64,000 bases of DNA from Neoceratodus forsteri (GCA_016271365.2 CM057458.1:202650501-202714500), one strand, 5' to 3'; numbered from the stretch's first letter, positions 12,600-25,592 are shown. A program made the numbers and translations. Notes: generated from the sequence alone by a model not told the origin.

Positions 12600-13430
12600 G
12601 GGGCTCTAGCTACAGGTACAATTCAAACAACAGGCACAATTTGGTGTACTAGAAGGTGCGATAATGTATTTAGGGTATAAATACAGATTAGAATTCCTAG
12701 GATTCCCCTGACAACCACAGACAGCCTGAGGGACCTGTGCTTCTCCAGCTGCAGGTGCTGGGCATACACGCTGACTTCTGGCTGCAGAAGCACAGGCCCT
12801 CATGGGACATGCACTTCTGTAGCTGCAGATAGAAATCCATAATATTCATATTCCAACATTACTTCTGTCTGCAAAGGCTCAGGGCCTTGTAGGGCCAGAT
12901 CTTCTGCAGAAACAGGTACTCATGCACACTGCAAGACATACACATACTTCTGGTTGCAGTGTGGCCTGTGGGACTTGCACTTTTGCAGCCACAAATACAA
13001 CTCTACAAAGTAGCACATCAGCGCTAAATCATTTGTGTCATCTGAAAACAGCTGAACGTTTGTCTTACCTCATGATGGCTGTCTGCGGTTGTTTATGTGG
13101 TCTTCTCCATCTGTTGCTATGGGGGGAGTGGAGAACTAGGGTTTGAAACCTTAATGCCACATTTCCCTACTTCTGTGGTGCTAAGTTGAACTCTAACTGG
13201 TGCATTATTGCAATATTTTGCAAGGAATTTCCTCTCTTTTTGAGATAGTAGAATCATATCCTTATTCATGCAGGTCCCTTTGACACCTGAGTCAACAGAT
13301 ACACATATGCAGGGCCCTTTGGCCCCTGCACCAAGGGAAAAGTCCATTCATCTGCCTGTAGATGCAAAGAATTTGTGCGGCTGCCTTGGAGCTGCTGAAG
13401 TGCAGGGCCCTCTGGGCCCCACACATCTGC
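12600..13430 (+). repeat. Dispersed repeat family B, copy 1
   Basis: Repeated short modules of the type CTGCAGAAGYRCAGGCC, CACTTCTGCAGCCACAG and AAGACATACACA alternate in direct and inverted order. A right-hand module follows (CATGATGGCTGTCTGCGGTTG, then AACTCTAACTGGTGCAT, then TTCATGCAGGTCCCTT). The same modules, partly in opposite orientation, occur at 29.4-30.0, 38.4-38.8, 43.3-45.0 and 45.6-45.9 kb. There is no coding capacity. The class is unknown. Confidence 0.7.
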
Positions 13431-14240
13431 ACATTATCAAAATGCACTTTCTACTGGGCCAAAGTTTGGCCCTGTACACATTTCTTCATAACTTTTATTT
13501 CAATATTTTAGTCCTAAATTTTCAACATAGTCATTTGATGACTCCCCCTTAAAAACATGACACGTGGCATTTAAAAAATACTGTCCAAAACATAATTTGT
13601 GCCACAAGTGTAAAAACATATTTTGGCCAGGATTTGAAAAATGACACCTGTCATGTTCATGAGGGGGTGTTAAAAATGATTTCATTGAAAATTTGGAGTC
13701 AAAATATTGAAAATTTCTAAAGTTATGAGTGAGCATTCAAAATTTCAACATACAGGTACATTCTTAACTTTGATGTTTTTAATATTTTGACCTCAGATTT
13801 TATATACATATATCTCATAACTTCACCTCATGAACCTGGTAGATACATTTTTTTATATCCTACCTGAAAGGTGATTTCACGGAATGATTGCAAAATCACC
13901 TCATTGGCCAGATTTGAAAAGTTTCATCTGTCTTGTTTATGACATGGGGTCAAAAAAAGCTCATATTGAAAATGTTGTCAAAAAATATTAAAAAATGATG
14001 AAGGTATGAGTAGACGTTCAAAACACATTTAAAATACATTTTGGGGATTTTCAAAAAGGTTAGACACAGGTACTGGAGCATGTGTGTGTGTGTGCCTGCA
14101 TCCATTTTCTTGTATCCAGGCCACCCTGCTACTATTTTCAGAAGCTGTGTCTGTGACAAAAAGTCACAATATGCAGCAAAAAATGGATACTTTTGATTAT
14201 AGTTGCATTCATTTTTGAGTGCAGTTGGTCGAGTTTTGGA
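13430..14240. repeat. Dispersed palindromic repeat family A, partial copy
   Basis: The segment 13,508-13,712 is an imperfect inverted repeat: TTTTCAACATAGTC, CTCCCCCTT and CATGACACGTG on the left match CACCTGTCATG, GAGGGGGTG and AAAATTTGGAGTC on the right. A second, weaker unit follows to about 14,030. It shares its sequence with 22.8-24.0, 27.9-28.2, 42.9-43.3 and 60.8-61.9 kb. Confidence 0.7.
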
Positions 14241-15400
14241 CACAAACTTTGGATGCTGTTAAGCCATCTAATAGATGGTCTAACAGTTTTGTATACATTA
14301 CTACTTTGAAAATAGCAGTAGACATGTCTTTGGTGGATCTCTTTGAAAATCCCCCCTCCCCCCCAAATGAACTTACCTTGTTTCCTCAGTTGGCAGTTGT
14401 GGTTCCAGGAGGAGGAGGAGGTTTTTTATCACACAGAGAGGATTACAGCACTGGACATTCTGTAGGTAAGTGAGGATGTTGGTGGTGTGCAGGGTTGTGG
14501 TGATAAGTAGGGGTTCTGGGTGGGGTGGGGGGTCAGAGAAGGCCATGAACATCACCGATGGATGGTTTTCTTCATTTCAGTTTAAAAGAAATACATTTGT
14601 TAACAAATATATAAAAATAAGGAAAACACAAGAAGGGACAATTTTCTTTTCTATTCTACAGGTGCCAAGGTGGGCTGCTTGGTGACAAGAACAACCTCAA
14701 GCAGCAGGGAAGGATAATATGTACTGGCCTATGTACCTGTTCTACTTCTGTCCATGATCCGCTGTCTAGATCAGAACAAGCCCAATACTTAGTACGCTGC
14801 TTCCAGAGAATTATGGCTTTACTGATGCAACTAATTTTATTTCAAATATTTGAGTCGTATGTTTTAACCATGTTTAATTAAATAAAGAAGAAAAAAAACA
14901 CATGTTTTAGGTATGAACCGAAAATTCATTGGTTGCACTTTATGCGTGGCCAAATAATTCTTGGCTCACAACCCATAAGTTGTCCCCCTTACTAAGCTAG
15001 CACCCAATATTTTTGAAGTGTCCAGAAATGGCATTTCTGGGCTGATTTTTTTTCAAGTAGCATACTCTAGCCAAAGGAGTCCCATTTACCTAGGATCAGG
15101 TATTTGTTTTTTGAAAAATCTTCATTTTGATGTATTTTTCAACTTAAAAATAAAGGTGGTGGTCATCATGACCCAAAACATTTTTCTGGCAACCAAAAAA
15201 TACAATTAGCCACTATCTGAAAATCACTGATGAAAAGTAAATTTATGTGCCATATCAGAGGGTTATCTTGAAAACCCTACTCAGCATGCTTAAAATCCAA
15301 ATTCCAAAACTTTGCAACTCTGGAACTGATTAGTATGTTTTCATAAAACCTTTAAAAGGCATACCCTTGGCACAAGCCCTTTAGCTCTGAAAGCTTTGGA
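14241..15400. other. Unassigned intergenic DNA
   Basis: No gene recognised. A splice-acceptor-like tract ends at 14,661 (TTTTCTATTCTACAG), and donor-like GTAAGT follows 14,465, but the intervening frames show no protein-like conservation. Confidence 0.4.
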
Positions 15401-15404
15401 ACAT

Positions 15405-17890
15405 AGAAATAGAAACATAGACAGTGATGGCAGAAAAAGACCAAAGGCACATCATGTTTGCTCATCGGGCCCTATTTAACCCCATAACCTTGTGTCAATA
15501 CAGGGTTCAAACCCTCCTCGTCAGTCTTCCTATTCCATTCCCCAGTTTCATTTCTACAAGTGAGCACTATTCCGTTTGCTCTGTCCCAAGCCTGATTGAA
15601 GCCCTCCACAGTTTTATCTCCCACCACCTCATTCAGCAAGCTGTTCCATAGTTCCACCACCCTTTCAGTAAAATAATATTTTCTCACATCCCTTCTGAAC
15701 CTTCCTCTTGTCGGCTTGCAGTCCTGCACTCATGTTGTCAAACCGGTGTTCCCTGCTAAATAATTCGTCGTAGTTCATTTTGTTTATTCCTTTCAGGAAC
15801 TGGAAGGTTTCTATTATATTCCTCCTCTCCCTTCTGGTCTACAGCGAGTACATGTTCAATACCCTAAGACGTTCCTCACAGGATTTCCCTGCTGGCCCTG
15901 TGTCATCTTTGTCACCCTATGCTGTACCACCTCTAGCCTATCCCTGTCCTTTCTAAGATGGCTCCAGAACTGGGCACAGTGCTACAGGTGTGGCCTCACT
16001 AAGGATCCATAAAGGGGAGTATCACTTCTTTCTTTCTACTATCAATACCCCTACCAATACACCCCAGTATCTTGTTTTGCCTTACTAAAAGCCTTGTTAC
16101 ATTGGCTAGCCTGTTTAAGGGTGCTTCTGGTGATGATTTCTAGGTCCCGTTCCTCAGCTGTGGTGCTATATTTAACCCCTCCCATACAGTATTTTGTCCT
16201 TGGGTTATTTTTTCCTAGGTACATCACCTTCCACTTTTTGGCATTGAATTTCAGCTGCCAGACATTTGATCACCTCTCTAGCATTTGAAGATTACCCTTT
16301 AATTCTCTGATTCCCTGTGTGCTATCCACCCTTCTACAGAGTTTAGAGTCATCTACAAAGAAGTTTATCGTACCCTGGATCCCTTCTCCGATGTCACTGA
16401 TGAACATGTTAAAAAGGACCGGGCCCAGGACAGACCCTTGTGGTACCCAACTTGTGACATCTCGCTCTCTTCTGATTTAGCTCTGTTTACCACAACCTGC
16501 TGCTGCCTCCCTTTTAGTCAGTTTCTATCCATCTAATAATATCCTAGCCACCCCCAAGCTCTGCAACTTCCTCAGCAGGCATCTATGAGGCACAAGGTTG
16601 AAAGTCTTGCTGAAGTCGAAGTAAAGTAGATCCACTGCATGGCCTTTATCCAGTTCCTTTGTCACCCAGTCAAAGAAGACTATTGGGTTAGTCTGATAGG
16701 ACCTCCCTGACACAAAGCCCTGCTGTCTACTATCCTGGAGAGTATTACCCTCTAGATAGTCAACAAGGTCTGTTTTGAGCAGTAACTCTATTAGCTTCCC
16801 CATGACAGAGGTAAGGCTGACAGGTCTGTAGTTTCCTGCTTGTTTCTTGTCCCCCTTTATAGAGGGAATGATGTCTGCCACCCTCCAATCCCTTGGGACA
16901 ACCCCATCTGAAGTGAGCTACTGAACAGGCCTGCCAGAGGCTCAGTTAGTTTATTTGCCAGTTCCCTGAGCACCCTTGGATGTATCCCATCTGGATGTGG
17001 GGCCATGTCTCTCTTAAGGATCTTTAGCCCCTTCTGGACCCTATGCCTAGTAAATACTGGTCTCTCCATGTCCAGGATCCTTCTCATGGCCACTTTGATG
17101 CCACTCTCGGTGAGGGACCTACTGTCCTCCTTGGTGAAAATGGAGCAAAAGTAATGATTCTGGACTGCAGCCTATTGCTGGTCATCCTCTACCACCCTGC
17201 CCCATTTAATAATCTAGCTATTCCTCCACCTCACTTTCTTTTTTAACTGATACAGCAGAAAAAAATTTTTTCTCTACGCTTGACCCCCTTGGCTATTCAC
17301 AGGGCCATGTCTGCTTTTGCCTCTCAAATCACCTTTTTTACTTCCCTGTTTCTCTGAATGTATTCCTCCCATTCCACTTCCCCTTGCTTCTCTTTAAACC
17401 TGTGGAATGCTTTCCTTTTGGTCCTTACTGCTTCCCCAACGCTTGCTGAGAACCATAGTGGTCTCCTGAGTTTATTTCTTTTGTTTTCTTTACATAAGCA
17501 TAGCTGCAATGCCTCAAGGATGGCCCCTTTTATTATCTCCCCATCCCTTCCACACTTCTATACTGCCTCCCTCATCTAACTTGTCCCAAATCACCCTTCT
17601 GAGTTTGCTGAAATCTGCCCTTCTGAAGTTCAAGATCTCTGTTTTTCTGTACTTTTTTTCAGTCCCAAGGGCAAATTAGAACAAAACTGAGTTGTGGTCA
17701 CTGTTCGCCAGTGGCTCCTTAACTCTTACTGCATTTACTACTTCAGAGTTGGTGAGTACCAACAGAATTCCATGCCCCCTTTGTTGTAGGTGAGAGCAAA
17801 CAAATGACCAGAAAGTGTTGGATTTATGTTTTTTGGGACATTTCTGGATCTTAGAATCCAATTAAGTGCCTGTCACAAAACTTCCCACAT
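15405..17890 (-). pseudogene. CR1/L3-type LINE, 5'-truncated
   Basis: Read from 17,890 down to 15,405 on the minus strand. First comes the end of the apurinic-type endonuclease (VLTNSEVVNAVRV and NSDHNSV with the SDH motif, 17,676-17,790). Then the linker (RRPLWFSASVGEAVRTKRKAF, 17,324-17,509) and the RT palm (NYRPVSLTSVMGKLIE and LLYFDFSKTFNLVPH, 16,525-16,881). Next is the catalytic box, read as FFVDDSKLC near 16,360 (FADD to FVDD). Last is the C-terminus GRFRRDVRKYYFTERVVELWN (15,472-15,729). The 3' end is AACATAGAAATAGAAACATAG in plus-strand orientation, the octamer-like tail shared with 37.6, 45.05 and 52.3 kb. Several frameshifts and stops make it inactive. Confidence 0.9.
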
Positions 17891-20800
17891 CTTGAGACCT
17901 TGCCACCTGGACCATTAATGCCAAGTTTCTAACACTTTGTTAAGCACATTCAAAGTTATTAAGGTGCAAAGACTGGGGTTTAACACTGAGCACTTTGCTC
18001 AACCTTATCTATAGCGTACCTGTGCTACTGCGTAAGTATAATATATATAGTACTGCATACAAAACAATTGCCACCCAATCATGATAAATAGGCAGTGATA
18101 ATCTTCCATGTTTTTTGCCATGATATCATAGATTTGCTTGATATTTTCTCTTGTGGATTATGGATGTCAGGCAAACAACTCAAAAAAGACTACCACCCCA
18201 TCCTTAATGATTGTATAGTGGTTATCATCAACATAAACTCATATACTATGATCTAATCTGGACTATGATAATCCTTTATAAAGGAGTTCCTGATTGAGAG
18301 ACTCTTGTTGTTTATGAAAGAGCCCTGAAGTAGCCAGGGACAGGGCCCATCTCTAAGTCCATCAGTGGATGCAGAGATATATGTCACAGTCGGTTATTGA
18401 GACAAATAAGATGTGGCTAGGAAGAACTGGGCCCCCCAAAAACACAAAATGCAGAACACAAACTTCAACATGACATCAGGAGTGGACATGAGGAGGAACA
18501 GCAGTAAACAAATCCACCCTACCAGCAAGGGCAGGAGCAGAGCAAGACAGAAAGAACAGTCTGCACAGGGACAGAGTAGGACATAGAAAACACCCGGTAG
18601 CAGAGGAGAATAGCAAAGGAATCCCCAGCGTAATCCACTGAAGTCCAAGGAGGGACAGAATTGGAGGCAGACAGCACATGCATGAACACAGCAAACAACA
18701 GCTGAAGCAAAAAGCATCATAAGAACCAACAAGGAAAGCAGGGCTGGAGGGGGAGAGAAATCAAGTAACAAGTAACCCTTCCTACCTCTATCAGCTGAAA
18801 TTATCCCACTGAGTCTTCACTTTGCTTTTCCCAGGTACCACAGTGAATACATATGTAACAGCCCCTCTTGTCTCACTCTCCTAGGTTGCCCTGGAGCACT
18901 CGGGGTCCTCAACATACTTACCCAAGGGGGGCTGGGTCTGAGTTCTGGCCGGATTGCCAATAGTGACTTGGCACCTCCACCTGGGGCAATGGTATGGCCT
19001 CCTTTGGGCAGGACAGGTTACCACCTCCCAGGAACAATGATATATCCCCTTAGTGACTGACCCCTCTGGCATAATTAGATCAACACTCCCAACCCCCAAT
19101 AATGATAATAAAGCACAAAGCACAAACACTTGTGTAAGATGGCAAACAATAATCCCTCTTTATGTAACATGATGTAAGACAGAGTAAGTGAGGGCTACTC
19201 CCTCGAGCCTCCATAAAATCAGGCATGCAACCCAATATGAGCTCTCCCCCCTCCCCTGGGTGAACCCAGAACAATCCCAGACAGTGGGTACCTCACTGTT
19301 CTCAGTTGCAGGCCTGCAGTCTCTCGTTGGGGCCCTTGCAGAGCAACACAGGTTCAAAGAAAATCAGTCTGTCATTGGGGTTGGGGATCTTCCCCAACCC
19401 TTCTAGCTTGCAAACAAAGAATCCCCTAGAGCTGCAGCTCGAGGTACTCACAGCTTCCCCAGGAAGGTGATGGTCTCCCTGATTCAAGTATATGCATGGA
19501 GGGTGGAGAAGGCACTGTTCTTCACCTGCCTGGCCTTTCCAGCATCGCCCAAGGGTCTTTGTATACAGTATTCACCAGGCAGGCCTGTTCATCCTTCTAT
19601 CTCTCTGGTCTCTACTACAGCAGCAGATTCACACTGAAGACACAGGGTGGATCAGCTTCCCCTTAGCCAGACCTCAGCTAGTGGCCACCCAGCTTCCAGG
19701 GCTCTCCCCTGGCTAGAATTCAAGGGCACCTTCATGAAGCAGTCACCAACACCTGAGGCTCACTTTAACTGTCCCTTCCAGTCCAGTCAGTCAGCCCCCA
19801 GTCCCCTCAAGGAAACCTCCTGCGCCCCTTCTTCCAGCAGCTCTGCCTTTCTCTTCCCTTGCTTCCTAGAAGGGGAGAGGGGTAGCCAGAGAGCCTCCCA
19901 CTCAGTAGGCAGCCTTCCTCCTGCTCTTGCTTTTTGGAGGGGGGAGGGGTAGCCAGAGAGCCTACATCCTAGTTTCTCCTAGCTCTCGGCTCCCCTCCTC
20001 TCAGTCTTCTCTCCTTTGTTCCTCTTCTCTCCAGTCGCGCTCTTTTTCCTTGGCATCTCTGCAAGTAAGCCCATTTTGGGGGCTTGTGCATAGCTGAAGT
20101 ATTCATTCAGCATCATGGCTTTATCCTTGTCCTTCTCAGCATGTATCCCATTCCTCTTCAGTCTCAATTTTGGGAGTTTTCTTTGCCTGGTACCCTCCTC
20201 ATGTCTCTCTTTTCCAAAGAAAACACATACACCGAATCTTGGAGGAAAATGGCCGCAGTCATGTATTTATGGGTATACAACACATCATTCTGAGTATAGG
20301 TGCTGCTGGGAGGATGTGCCCCTGAGCCCTGGGGAAAAGGTTATATGGCCAAGGTACTGGCGGCTCCCCCCCCAATCTGGTGTTGCCTATAATTCTTGTG
20401 GATACCGATAAGGCTGGACTACAACCCCCAACTGAGTCATAATTTAGTGGTCCCTCGGCCTCATGCTGACCAGGGACAATGAGTCCTTTGTGAGAATTGG
20501 CCTCGTCCCCCAAATTCTCCCAATACCTCGGGCCGGCGCTCCTCCCAAGCCATCTCCCCATGGCTGTGACAGTTCTATGCAGACACAACAACCTCTGCAG
20601 AACCACATCAGCCTAGTCTCTGTCGGCTAACTCAGATATCATCCCTCCAGAGGAGGTGAAAAACCCAGAAAACCCTGATGTTAAGTGGGGAAAAAAATGG
20701 GAAAAGTCACTCCCCAACTCCTAATGCAGTTACCCATAGAGGGTCAAAAGGGGCCATACCTCCCTGGCCTCCGACCCTGCTTTTACAAGGGCAGGTGGGT

Positions 20801-21040
20801 GGGTAGAGATCAACTGGAAGGAGGAGAGAGAGAGAGAGGAGCTGTGCTAGGAGACACCTTAAAAAGCCTCCCCTGTCTCTTCCCTCCAGCAATGCCACTC
20901 CTTCCTAAGGGTGGCCATCTGGGGACCTCCTCCTGGGCATTGCTAGGCCCAAGGTTCCCCAAGAGGAGGCCTCCTGTCTGTCTACCAGGTCCAGGAAGAG
21001 GGGGGCAGGCAAATGGTCAGCTGCTGTGACTGGCTGGCAG
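17891..21040. other. Unassigned, partly C-rich region
   Basis: From about 18,840 to 21,040 the plus strand is richer in C and G than its surroundings and starts with TGTAACAGCCCC at 18,855, which looks like the start of an LTR. I could not find a matching CA end with a target duplication, a primer-binding site, or any gag/pol frame. A poly-purine run (GGAGAGAGAGAGAGAGG) lies at 20,823-20,838. It could be a decayed solo LTR or simply unique DNA. Confidence 0.35.
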
Positions 21041-21297
21041 CCTCTCTATTCTTTCATTCATACAGCATGAGCATAAAAAGGTCTTATTGTTCAGTTTAAT
21101 GCTTTCAGCTAGTTTCTGTTCTGTGTGTAATTTTTGCCTTTCTCATCACTTATTTGCTTACCCTTGCCTTCTTGTATATGGTCAAGTTAGTTTCTAATTG
21201 CTCCCCCATATAGTTCCTAAATGCCCTCTGCATCTGTAACTGCTTTTTTTTACCAGTCCTGTAAACCATAGTGGCTTCTTGTGCTTTTTGCCTTTCT

Positions 21298-21300
<3 letters not shown>

Positions 21301-21335
<35 letters not shown>
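21301..21335. repeat. (CA)n microsatellite
   Basis: A pure CA dinucleotide tract of about 35 bases followed by CGCATACATGCATGCG. Confidence 0.97.
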
Positions 21336-21338
<3 letters not shown>

Positions 21339-21654
21339 TACATGCATGCGAGCACAGACACATGATTTTATTTCATTTCTTAATCTACTTGTTTGTTTTC
21401 TACCCCCTGAACTCCCTGCAAGTCTATGTAGGAAAACAGAGTGCAGTACGTGGCCATTGACTGAGCCTTGGGGGACTTGCATGTTTTTTGGCAGGAGGAG
21501 AGGTGTATCCACCTACATGAACAGATTTAACATGATTAGGTAGGTAGGAACTAAATCAGGAGACGGCCTGCTCTGGTAACCCAGTTCTGACTTGCTTGCT
21601 AAGAAGGAGTTGGATACATGAATTGAGGGACCGCCTGCTAGACAGGGTAAACCA

Positions 21655-21760
21655 TGATTATACAATGGCAAGACAATTATTCTTGTATCCTGATTGGTCA
21701 GAGTGTGTCTTGGACAGTGATGTTATTGAACAATAACATCACTTTATGAAGTCCAGGCAC
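21655..21760 (-). repeat. Hairpin-CCAAT terminal module
   Basis: On the minus strand the order is a small stem-loop (GTGATGTTATTG / CAATAACATCAC), then CTGACCAATCAGGATAC, then CTTGCCATTGTATAA. The same order is found at 25,356-25,445 and, with variation, at 26,336-26,430, 27,310-27,400 and (minus) 46,035-46,130. It is therefore a mobile module, probably an end of the hairpin element family. Confidence 0.7.
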
Positions 21761-22179
21761 ACACATGACTGCATACAGACATGAATCATCCCACCGCTCC
21801 ACAGCTTATGGCTGCAGTAAAAGCCTTCAGCAACAAAGTGCCCCCCCCAACACACATACTCCACCCCTGCTCCCTTCCTTTTGGCAGAATGAGTAACCCA
21901 CTAGAAATTTACATCCTCTTCCTAATCCCTTGCTTCTCAAGTAAAGAAAGGATCCCCATGCTCATTTAAAACTAAAAAAAAAATAAACTTTTTCTCCCAA
22001 GCGCCACTGCCTGTGGCTAAGCGCTTTCACTGTGAGCACATGCTTGCTCAGCCATTTGTCTGAAATGCCACAGACAATGACCATACATAAAACAAAAAAA
22101 ACTGTATTTTTGTTTTGTTTTGCTCAGGTAGTTGCCTGCACTAAAACTCTGCAATAAAACTCACCTCCACATTTTAAAT

Positions 22180-24040
22180 AGCTTCAGTTTCCATCAAGTG
22201 TGGACATTGTATCAGAGCGTGCCCACTTTACAGTCCTGCTGCAGAGTTCCTGTGCTATACACTCTCTGAAGAGCTTGTCACCCACAGGAAAAACAGAGTG
22301 AATGTAAAATAAACAAGCATTTGTCAATGCCAAGTGTTGCTTGCTGTCATCAGCAGTGGAAGTGCAGGAGTTAGACAAATGTAGTATAGGAATGGCAGTG
22401 AAGTACTGAACTGATGCCAGCTCCACCCCCCACCCTGCAGAGATGGACAGGCATTGGGGTGTGCCTTTGGGTTGTCGCCCATAACGGTCATGACATTTCA
22501 CCTCACCTCACCCTACCCTGCAGACACTTACAATTGTCGAGGTGTGCTTTGGAGTGTTTGGGCTTTACACTCACCTCATTCTATAAGAAATACACTGAAA
22601 TGGGTGCAGTATAGGAGAATGTGGTGAACTCTGGGGGCCAAAGGGTCCAAGACGCACCTCAATGCCTGCCACTGGCTGCAGGGTGGGGTGGAATGACATG
22701 AGCATTATTGTTGACAATCCCAAGTCACACGCGTGATGCCTGTCAGTCCCTACAGGGTAGGGCATTATGGTCAAAAACCTAATACCTGGGCGTTTCTTGG
22801 TATTTTTACTCCAAGTTTTCAACATGGGCTTTTTGTGATCCCACCGCATGAACAGTGATACTATCAGTTCATTAGCCAAAAGGTGATTTTACACAGCGAT
22901 TGTGCCATTTGGCACCACAGGTGCGAAAACACATTTTGAACAGGATGTGAAAAATGACAGCTGTACTATTCAAGAGGAGGTGTAAAAAATGGCAATGTTG
23001 AAGCTCTGGAGTGAAAATATAAAAAACTGGTGAAGTCACGAGTGTGCGTAGAAACTGTGCAATGCACACCCATAATGTAATTAGTTTGAGGATTTTTTAC
23101 AGCAGATTTTCAACATAGGCATTTTGGGACCTCCGCTCATGAACAGTGTCACTGTGATTTCCTTAATCTATCCCGAACACTGATTTCCCACACCCACCGT
23201 GCTATTCTGTGCCCGAAGTGCGAAAGCACATTTCAGCCAGGGCTTGAAAAATGACAGCTGTACTGTTCATAAGGAGGTGTGGAAAAATGCTAATGTTGAA
23301 AATCTGGACTGAAAAGATTACGATTTTGTGAACTTACGAGGGTGCGTGGAAATTGCAAAATGTACGCTCGTAACACAGTCATTTTATGGACTTTTGTCAC
23401 CAAAGTTTCAACATATCCAGTTTAAGATCTCTGCTCATGAACAGTGTCACTGTGATTTTCTTAATCTGTCCTGAACATTGGTTTTGCACATCGACCATGC
23501 CACCGTTCGCTACATGTGTGAAAACACATTTCAGGTGAGATGTGAAAAATGACAGTTGTACTGTTCATAAGGAGGTGTGGTAAAATGGCAATGCTGAAAA
23601 TCTGGAGTGAAAATACAAAAAATGCTCGAAGTTACGAGCGTGCGTAGGAACTGCGAACACACACTGTAAAGTCATTTTGGGAATTTGAGTCTGATCAAAT
23701 TTAATATAGGTTTTTGGGGACCTACCTCATGAACTGTGACACTGTCATTTCATTAATCAGTTCTGAAAGGTGGTTCTGCGCAGTGACCATGATATCACCT
23801 TTTGGGACTGAATAACAAAATGACTGTGACTGAGTTCATGAGGTGGGGTCCCAAAAACCCTATGTTGAAAATTTGGTGAAAAAATTTCCAAAAATGGCCG
23901 AGATATGCACCAAAGTTGAAAAAAACCCATTTATGCTATTATACAGCTTAGCGGCATTTCTTCAGTTCGCGGTTGGCTTTGAAGAGTTCAGATGTGTTCC
24001 TCCTGGTCCACTGAAGATCATCGCACTGGGATCCAAAGGT
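22180..24040. repeat. Dispersed palindromic repeat family A, long copy 1
   Basis: The first part (22,310-22,780) is a fold-back: CCACCCTGCAGAGATGGACAG and the following GGGGTGTGCCTTTGG recur inverted as CCAAAGGGTCCAAGACGCACC and CTGCAGGGTGGGGTGG. The second part (22,790-23,900) is a tandem series of about four units spaced about 295 bp apart. Each contains ATTTTCAACATRGG and CTCATGAACAGTG on one side and ACTGTTCATAAGGAGG and AATGTTGAAAAT on the other, so every unit is itself an imperfect palindrome. The right boundary falls near CAGCTTAGCGGCATTTCTTCAG at 23,945. The whole arrangement recurs at 60,240-61,920. Confidence 0.8.
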
Positions 24041-24968
24041 AAGTATGGGGTAAGGTGGGTGTGGGGAGGTGGGGTATGCAGAGAGTGGGCATGGTTTGGG
24101 GAGGGGGACAAGAGAATCAATGAGGGACAGCTTTTTTCTTCTAGGTTTTTTTTTAAAGATGATGAGGGACTTTTGACATGCTGGGGTGGGCTCCCAGTGT
24201 GGCACCAGGCAGTTTGTTTGGGGAGGCAGTGAAGCCGATAGGATTGGGCACCCCTGTTGGCCATACAGTGTGCTGGGGGGGATGCATGAGCCATGGGGGG
24301 TGCATTATGCTGACAGGAATTGGGCTATCCCATCAACAAATGAAATGGGGAGGGGGTCATGCCAACAGGGGGATGGGGCACCCCATCGGCTTTTTGTTGT
24401 TTTTATTTATTAAAATGTTTCACCATGAAGGCACACTGAACGGTGGGCGGTGGCTTTCCGTTGGCTTTCTGGGGACTGTGAGAGGCCAACGGAGAAGACA
24501 TCGTCATGACGACACCACGCAATCAGCTGTTTTGGTAGCTTGTAATGTGCCAAAACATCTGATTGTGTGGTGACGTGGCTGAATTTCTTGACGCATTGTG
24601 GTCTGCTCTCTAAATGCTGACTGATGCAATGTGTTTCTTGCACATGTGTGTAAGCAACACAAAAGGATAAATGAAACACAGTCCACTTCAATCAGTATCT
24701 ACAAATAGGTGGAAACCAACGTCTGGGAAAGGTACAGGGGAAAAGGTACAATAGAAACTCGTGACACAGCACAGAGCAATAAAACAAGAAAAAACTTTGC
24801 AGGCTCAGCAAGCAGGATCTCTAGCTGCAGCTCCACCTTGTGGTGGAAGAAATAATTCTGGACTTTTTTGTTTAAACATACACCAACACCCACAAACAAA
24901 ATCTAAGAAAAATATATAAAATGAGATAAAAAATAGATTTTAACAATTGATTATTGTTTTAAAATGAG
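24041..24968. other. Unassigned DNA
   Basis: G-rich on the plus strand from 24,040 to 24,400 (GGGGAGGGGG-type runs). An inverted pair near 24,510-24,575 (CACGCAATCAGCTGTTTTGG / CCAAAACATCTGATTGTGTGG) forms an imperfect stem. No gene is evident. Confidence 0.4.
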
Positions 24969-25224
24969 CCATTGTATAATAGCAATAAGGCACTCCAGGG
25001 TGTGTGTTATTGTGTAATAACATTACTTCTCAGGTGGTGGAAGTAACCGAGGGGTGTTGTTATTAAAGGAATAATGCCTGACAAGGTGGGTATTATGCTG
25101 GGATGACATCCCACCTCAGGTGGTTGGGCTTGAGGCCACCAGCTGAGAGCATTCAACACCCGAGAAGGGATGTTAACCCAGCATAACACCCACCCTGGAG
25201 GGCATTATTCCTATTATACAATGG
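24969..25224. repeat. Large hairpin, array unit 1
   Basis: Outer arms CCATTGTATAATAGCAATAAGG (left) and CCTATTATACAATGG (right) enclose an inner palindrome at 25,068-25,211 whose arms carry GGAATAATGCC and GGCATTATTCC. The apex contains CAGGTGGTTGGGC, a motif shared with the other large hairpins. Confidence 0.8.
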
Positions 25225-25447
25225 CTTGTTGTTTTATACACAAAAAAATAATTTGAAAGAGTTTTTTTAGTGTCTAAAAATTTTTTTTTAAGAAAAGATG
25301 CAAACAATCATCAAGTGAAATAAAAGCCTACCTATGAGCTCATCATCTAGTTGATCAGCAGAGATGTTATGCCAGGATAACATCCCTGCTGTGATGGCCA
25401 ACTGACCAATCGGGAGCCAGGATTCTTTCTTGCCATTGTATAATTAA

Positions 25448-25592
25448 GCAATAAAGCACGACAGGGTGTGGTATATCATGGGATATCATCATGCCTTGGG
25501 TGGTTGGGTACGAGGCCGCAGGCTGAGTGCATCCAACCGTCCAAGAAGTGACGATATCCCATGGTATACCACACCCTGGAGTGACTTATTGC
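25448..25592. repeat. Large hairpin, array unit 2
   Basis: A 145 bp imperfect palindrome with arms GCAATAAAGCACGACAGGGTG and CACCCTGGAGTGACTTATTGC. Both arms carry GGTATA-CATGGGATATC. The apex has GGGTGGTTGGGTACGAGGCC. It is the same length as the unit 3 hairpin. Confidence 0.85.

Noticed and set aside
18394..18771. A 125-residue hydrophobic, cysteine-rich minus-strand frame that looks like a membrane protein
   Set aside because: The plus strand is simply A- and G-rich with CAGCA/GGAACA repeats, which gives leucine, cysteine and phenylalanine codons on the other strand. No known family is recognisable.
20650..21040. A 114-residue plus-strand frame (20,685-21,029) rich in Pro and Gly
   Set aside because: Composition reflects G-rich sequence. 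There is no recognisable domain and a competing frame exists on the opposite strand.
18855..21040. A solo LTR beginning TGTAACAGCCCC
   Set aside because: I could not find a matching CA terminus with a 4-5 bp target duplication, so it is noted only as a possibility in the region entry.
23950..24060. A host exon ending in a splice donor (CCAAAG/GTAAGTATG)
   Set aside because: The sequence continues the shared boundary of repeat family A, and the frame carries no conserved motif.
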